This document shows, piece after piece, positions 10,585-13,309 of a stretch of 13,309 bases of DNA. Source of the DNA: WHSM01 sp050701635 (lineage in GTDB: Bacteria > Actinomycetota > Actinomycetes > Mycobacteriales > Micromonosporaceae); assembly GCA_050701635.1 (NCBI GenBank), contig JBOGDF010000138.1:1-13309 (forward strand), written 5' to 3'. The notes beneath the pieces are model-generated. The model was not told the origin of the DNA. It saw only the letters and a program-made list of their open reading frames with translations, and ran no database searches. The translations under genes were made by a program, and so were the position numbers. Every line of letters begins with the position of its first letter. Position 1 is the first letter of the stretch.

Positions 10585-10664
10585 CCTCACGGGTAGCGGA
10601 GTATGGGTGGCCTCATGGGTAGCGGTGGCCTCATGGGTAGCGGTGGCCTCATGGGTAGCGGTGG
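10585..10664 (-). repeat. 18-bp tandem array repeating the glgE 3' end
   Basis: Three perfect 18-base copies (plus-strand unit GGTGGCCTCATGGGTAGC: 10606-10623, 10624-10641, 10642-10659) are followed by five further matching bases. A degenerate fourth piece, CCTCACGGGTAGCGG (10585-10599), differs at one of 15 positions. In the glgE frame each unit spells His-Arg-Tyr-Pro-stop-Gly, so the natural stop is followed by two identical in-frame stops. The degenerate unit supplies the treS Shine-Dalgarno. Confidence 0.9.
10587..10652 (-). CDS. Possible 21-codon bridging reading frame between glgE and treS
   Basis: An ATG at 10652 overlaps the glgE TGA as ATGA and opens a frame made of two MRPPLP units followed by MRPPILRYP. 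It ends at TGA 10589-10587, ten bases before the treS GTG. A ribosome finishing glgE could re-start here and be delivered to treS. The peptide itself looks like a by-product of the repeat, so this is more plausibly a coupling device than a functional protein. There is no separate ribosome binding site beyond the GAGG in each unit. Confidence 0.25.
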   Translation of the reverse strand: MRPPLPMRPPLPMRPPILRYP

Positions 10665-12634
10665 ACGGTGAACACGTGCGCCGGTTCGTGGTGTGGATCC
10701 AGCCGTACGGCGTTGCGTTCTCCCCAGTCGTACGTGGCGCCGGTGAGCTCGTCCCGTACGGTGAACCGCTCGTGCCAGTCGAAGCCGAGCGCGGGCATGT
10801 CGAGCTGGGTGTTGCCCCAGTGCAGGTGGTGGGAATCCAGCGAGCACACCACCAGCACGGTGTTGCCCCCCTCCTTTTTGGACCAGCAGAGCAGCGCCTC
10901 GTTGTCGATCTCGTGGAACGTCAGGTTGCGCATCCAGTGCAGCGCCGGGTTATCCCGCCGGATCTGGTTGAGTCTGGTGAGGTAGGGCGCGAGCGAGCGG
11001 CCCTCGGCTTCGGCGGCGGCCCAGTCCCGGGGGCGCAGCTCGTACTTCTCGTTGTCGAGGTACTCCTCGTAGCCGGGGCGGGGGAGGTGCTCGAACAGCT
11101 CGTAGCCGGCGTACATGCCCCAGCTCGGGGTGAGCAGGCTGGCCAGCACCGCCCGGATCTTGAACATCGGCGGGCCGCCGTGCTGCAGCGTGGCGTGCAG
11201 GATGTCCGGGGTGTTCACCCAGAAGTTCGGCCGCATGTAGTGGAGCGCGGCTTTCAGCTCCTCGCAGTAGTCGATCAACTCCCGCTTGCCGACCCGCCAC
11301 GTGAAATAGGTGTACGACTGCGTGAAGCCGATCTTGCCCAGCCCGTGCATCATCGCCGGCCGGGTGAACGCCTCGGCCAGGAAGATCACGTCGGGGTGCT
11401 GGGTCTTGACCTCCTCGATCAGCCGGTACCAGAAGTTGACCGGCTTGGTGTGCGGATTGTCGACTCGGAAGATCGTGACCCCGAAGCTGATCCAGTGCCT
11501 TATAACGCGGAGAACCTCGGCGTAGATGCCCTCGGGGTCGTTGTCGAAGTTGACCGGGTAGATGTCCTGGTACTTCTTCGGCGGATTCTCCGCGTACGCG
11601 ATCGTGCCGTCCGGCAGCGTGGTGAACCACTCCGGGTGCGTCTTCACCCACGGGTGGTCCGGCGCGCACTGCAGCGCCAGATCCAGCGCGACCTCCAGGT
11701 TGTGGTCCCGCGCCTTCGCTACGAACGCCCGGAAGTCGTCCTCGGTGCCGAGCTGGGGGTGGATCGCGTCATGGCCGCCCTCGGCGGAGCCGATCGCCCA
11801 CGGCGAGCCGATGTCGTCCGGCTCGGCGACCAGGGTGTTGTTCTTCCCCTTGCGGTTGACCTTGCCGATCGGGTGGATCGGCGGCAGGTAGACGATGTCG
11901 AACCCCATCGCGGCGACGCCTGGCAGGCGCTTTGCCGCGGTGCGGAAGGTGCCGTGGCTGGCCGGGCCGGTGGCGTCGCCCGACGGGATCACCGCGCCCT
12001 CGGAGCGGGGGAAGAACTCGTACCAGGCGCCGTAGAGGGCGAGCGGGCGGTCCACGTACAGCCAATACGTCTCGCCCCGGGTGAGCAGCTCGCGTACCGG
12101 GTGCGGCCACATGGTGTCGGCGGCGGCGAGCGCCGGAGCCACCCGGTGGGCCAGATCCTCGGTCTCGCTGCCCAGTACGCCGGCCGCCGCCAGCAGCTCG
12201 GCGCGCTCCGACGGCGGCGCCTTCTCGGCGGCACGCGACAGGATGTCGACCCCGGAGGCCAGCTCGCTGTGCAGGTCGGCGACGCCCTGCCCGGCGGCGA
12301 TCTTCTTCTCGACCGCGTTCTTCCAGGTGAGGTACGGGTCCGACCATGCCTCGATGGCGTACCGCCACGCGCCTGGCGCGTCGGGGACGATCTCGCCGTG
12401 CCACCGGTCCGTGCCGATGACGCCGGGAGCGAGCCGGGTGAACGGGTGCTCGGCGCCGTCCGGGCCCCACCAGACCACGTTGCAGCCAACCGCGTCGTGG
12501 CCTTCCCGGTACACGGTGGCGGCGATCGGCAGCCGCTCGCCGACCACCGCTTTCGCCGGATACCGGCCGCACTCCACCACCGGGAACACATCCTCGATCG
12601 GGATCCGTCCCAGCGGCGCCGCGCGAGTATTCAT
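10649..12634 (-). CDS. glgE: Alpha-1,4-glucan:maltose-1-phosphate maltosyltransferase
   Basis: GlgE (GH13_3) adds maltosyl units from maltose-1-phosphate to the non-reducing end of alpha-1,4-glucans. The 661 residues match the family. Order: N-terminal Ig-like domain about 10-115 (RIPIEDVFPVVECGRYPAKA, then WKNAVEKKIAAGQ), a helical insert about 120-190, the catalytic barrel about 195-560, and a C-terminal beta domain. The nucleophile is Asp392 (FRVDNPHTKPVNFW), the acid/base Glu421 (IFLAEAFTRPAMM), and the third carboxylate probably Asp477 (NTPDIL). Other strong marks are YLPPIHPIGKVNRKGKNN (249-266), ALQCAPDHPW and NPPKKYQDIYP. The ATG at 12634 leaves the normal short lead before IPIEDV. 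There is no Shine-Dalgarno at proper spacing, but TAACGT lies 8 bases upstream, which suggests a leaderless or very short leader. It is the first gene of the glgE-treS-mak operon, and its 3' end is copied in the tandem array. Confidence 0.97.
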   Translation of the reverse strand: MNTRAAPLGRIPIEDVFPVVECGRYPAKAVVGERLPIAATVYREGHDAVGCNVVWWGPDGAEHPFTRLAPGVIGTDRWHGEIVPDAPGAWRYAIEAWSDPYLTWKNAVEKKIAAGQGVADLHSELASGVDILSRAAEKAPPSERAELLAAAGVLGSETEDLAHRVAPALAAADTMWPHPVRELLTRGETYWLYVDRPLALYGAWYEFFPRSEGAVIPSGDATGPASHGTFRTAAKRLPGVAAMGFDIVYLPPIHPIGKVNRKGKNNTLVAEPDDIGSPWAIGSAEGGHDAIHPQLGTEDDFRAFVAKARDHNLEVALDLALQCAPDHPWVKTHPEWFTTLPDGTIAYAENPPKKYQDIYPVNFDNDPEGIYAEVLRVIRHWISFGVTIFRVDNPHTKPVNFWYRLIEEVKTQHPDVIFLAEAFTRPAMMHGLGKIGFTQSYTYFTWRVGKRELIDYCEELKAALHYMRPNFWVNTPDILHATLQHGGPPMFKIRAVLASLLTPSWGMYAGYELFEHLPRPGYEEYLDNEKYELRPRDWAAAEAEGRSLAPYLTRLNQIRRDNPALHWMRNLTFHEIDNEALLCWSKKEGGNTVLVVCSLDSHHLHWGNTQLDMPALGFDWHERFTVRDELTGATYDWGERNAVRLDPHHEPAHVFTVHRYP

Positions 12635-12642
12635 CGCCGCCT

Positions 12643-12648
12643 ACGTTA
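12643..12648 (-). promoter_or_regulatory. Candidate -10 element for glgE
   Basis: TAACGT (minus strand) fits TANNNT and ends 8 bases before the glgE ATG, so the transcript would start at or just before the start codon. The weak AGGCGG nearby is too close to the ATG to be a normal ribosome binding site. No clear -35 element is seen, as is common for actinobacterial promoters. Confidence 0.35.
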
Positions 12649-12687
12649 GAGCCCCGCCGTCGCTCCCGCACCTGGATCGGCCGCCCG

Positions 12688-12746
12688 AAGATCTTGGAAC
12701 GTGAGCGTCAGGACGGCCGGGCGGGGTGGCGTTCCACCGCAATCTT
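12688..12746. repeat. Imperfect inverted repeat upstream of glgE
   Basis: AAGAT-CT-TGGAACG (12688-12701) pairs with CGTTCCA-CCGCA-ATCTT (12730-12746); TGGAACG/CGTTCCA is perfect and AAGAT pairs with ATCTT across a bulge. The loop holds a small CGTC-AG-GACG hairpin. Placed between the hypothetical gene stop (12889) and glgE, it may terminate the upstream transcript. The remainder of 12635-12888 shows no gene or recognisable RNA. Confidence 0.45.
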
Positions 12747-12888
12747 GTACGAGCGCCGCCGCTGCGGCCATCGCGGGGCGATCCAGCGACACAGAGTGGG
12801 TGGGGGGAGGCGATTCATGCGGCCCTACTACCAAGCCGGCTCGGGGACATCCCGCCGACGCCACGCTCCGCCGCGCCCCAGCGGCACC

Positions 12889-13125
12889 CTACATCTGATC
12901 CCGCTGCTTGAGCAGCTCGCGGGCTGCGGCGTCCGCAGCCGCGTTGATCGGGGTCCACTTCCCTGTCGCCAGGTACTCCCTCTGGCCTGGGTACTCGTAG
13001 AGCCCAGCGGCGATCTTCGCGTCCCAGCACGGCCTAGAGCACACTGCGTGAACGTCTCTTTCTGGCCCGACCCGCGTGATGACCTTGCGGGCCCCGCAGA
13101 AGCACGGAATCCAACGAAGCGCCAC
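12889..13125 (-). CDS. Small four-cysteine hypothetical protein
   Basis: I do not recognise this 78-residue protein. It starts at GTG 13125 with a good GAGGAGGT about ten bases upstream, and its reading frame looks coding: it is mixed in composition, without the arginine/proline bias of shadow frames. The N-terminal half has four cysteines, Cys8, Cys10, Cys29 and Cys33 (CFC at 8-10, then CSRPC at 29-33), which together with His26 could form a small zinc ribbon. The second half (about 37-78) is predicted helical, with GLYEYPGQREYLATGKWTPI and then AADAAARELLKQR. It lies 58 bases downstream of another partial gene on the same strand, so the two may be cotranscribed. A DNA- or RNA-binding role would be a guess. 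Confidence 0.6.
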   Translation of the reverse strand: MALRWIPCFCGARKVITRVGPERDVHAVCSRPCWDAKIAAGLYEYPGQREYLATGKWTPINAAADAAARELLKQRDQM

Positions 13126-13183
13126 GGTGAGCCAACCTCCTCGAATTGGTCAGTCTTGAGGATAAGGGGCCGCCGTGACCTGT

Positions 13184-13309
13184 TCAGGGACCCGGCGGTG
13201 GCATGTCGCCAGATTCGGTTAGGGCGCGCAGCGCCAGCTCCAACGCGATCACGGGAAAGATCCGGCGGTCGATGTCTGACTCGGCCGCCACGTCGGCCAC
13301 CACGCACGC
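13184..13309 (-). CDS. C-terminal end of an unidentified protein (cut by window edge)
   Basis: The minus strand is open from the window edge to TGA 13186-13184 and encodes 41 residues: ACVVADVAAESDIDRRIFPV, then IALELALRALTESGDMPPPGP. Acidic and hydrophobic residues alternate as in a helix, and third positions are GC-rich, so it looks like a true coding end. The family cannot be told from this fragment. It lies 58 bases upstream of the four-cysteine protein, probably in the same operon. Confidence 0.5.
   Translation of the reverse strand, partial: ACVVADVAAESDIDRRIFPVIALELALRALTESGDMPPPGP

Noticed and set aside
10585..10664. CRISPR-like array in the glgE-treS gap
   Set aside because: The units are directly contiguous with no spacers and include glgE coding sequence, so this is a simple tandem duplication.
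12817..13309. Plus-strand frame starting ATG 12817 after a GGAGG, open to the window edge
   Set aside because: The start context is attractive, but the product is arginine/proline-rich and lies antisense to the four-cysteine gene and the partial gene, which look coding on the minus strand.

Overview
The window is high-GC actinobacterial chromosome. Coding frames end strongly in G or C, GTG starts are common, terminators are GC hairpins without T-tracts, and a complete GlgE-pathway gene set is present. The gene set and the style of the sequence suggest Micromonosporaceae (Micromonospora/Actinoplanes type). That placement is an inference, because no rRNA or other phylogenetic marker lies in the window.

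Layout. At the left, on the minus strand, are an APC-family amino-acid permease (102-1376) and a secreted proteinase-K-like S8 protease (1453-2697), separated by a 16-bp perfect hairpin. Next, on the plus strand, comes a two-domain AbiEi-type wHTH/DUF559 gene (2989-3899), broken by what looks like one missing G. It sits between two diverged copies of a ~79-bp palindromic repeat in opposite orientation. The rest of the window is mostly minus strand: glgB (3984-6158) and a TetR regulator (6231-6824). A plus-strand rhodanese (6956-7297) is divergent from the TetR gene across an intergenic region with two operator-like palindromes. It converges on mak across a strong hairpin. Then come mak (7383-8816), treS (8813-10576) and glgE (10649-12634). 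At the right edge are a small four-cysteine hypothetical protein and the 3' end of a further minus-strand gene.

Pathway. TreS interconverts trehalose and maltose, maltokinase (Mak) makes maltose-1-phosphate, GlgE polymerises it into linear alpha-1,4-glucan, and GlgB adds alpha-1,6 branches. glgE, treS and mak look like one minus-strand operon transcribed glgE to treS to mak. treS and mak overlap by four bases. glgE and treS are joined by an unusual 18-bp tandem array that repeats the end of glgE, including its stop codon. glgB, the fourth enzyme, is cut off from this operon by the rhodanese/TetR pair and may share a transcript with tetR.

Most notable: the palindromic repeats around the frameshifted DUF559 gene; the glgE-treS tandem array with a 21-codon reading frame bridging the two genes; the paired operator palindromes in the tetR/rhodanese gap; and the hairpin that holds the protease Shine-Dalgarno at the predicted transcript start. 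No tRNA, rRNA, CRISPR array, transposase or phage structural gene was seen. No complete novel defence or biosynthetic system is evident.
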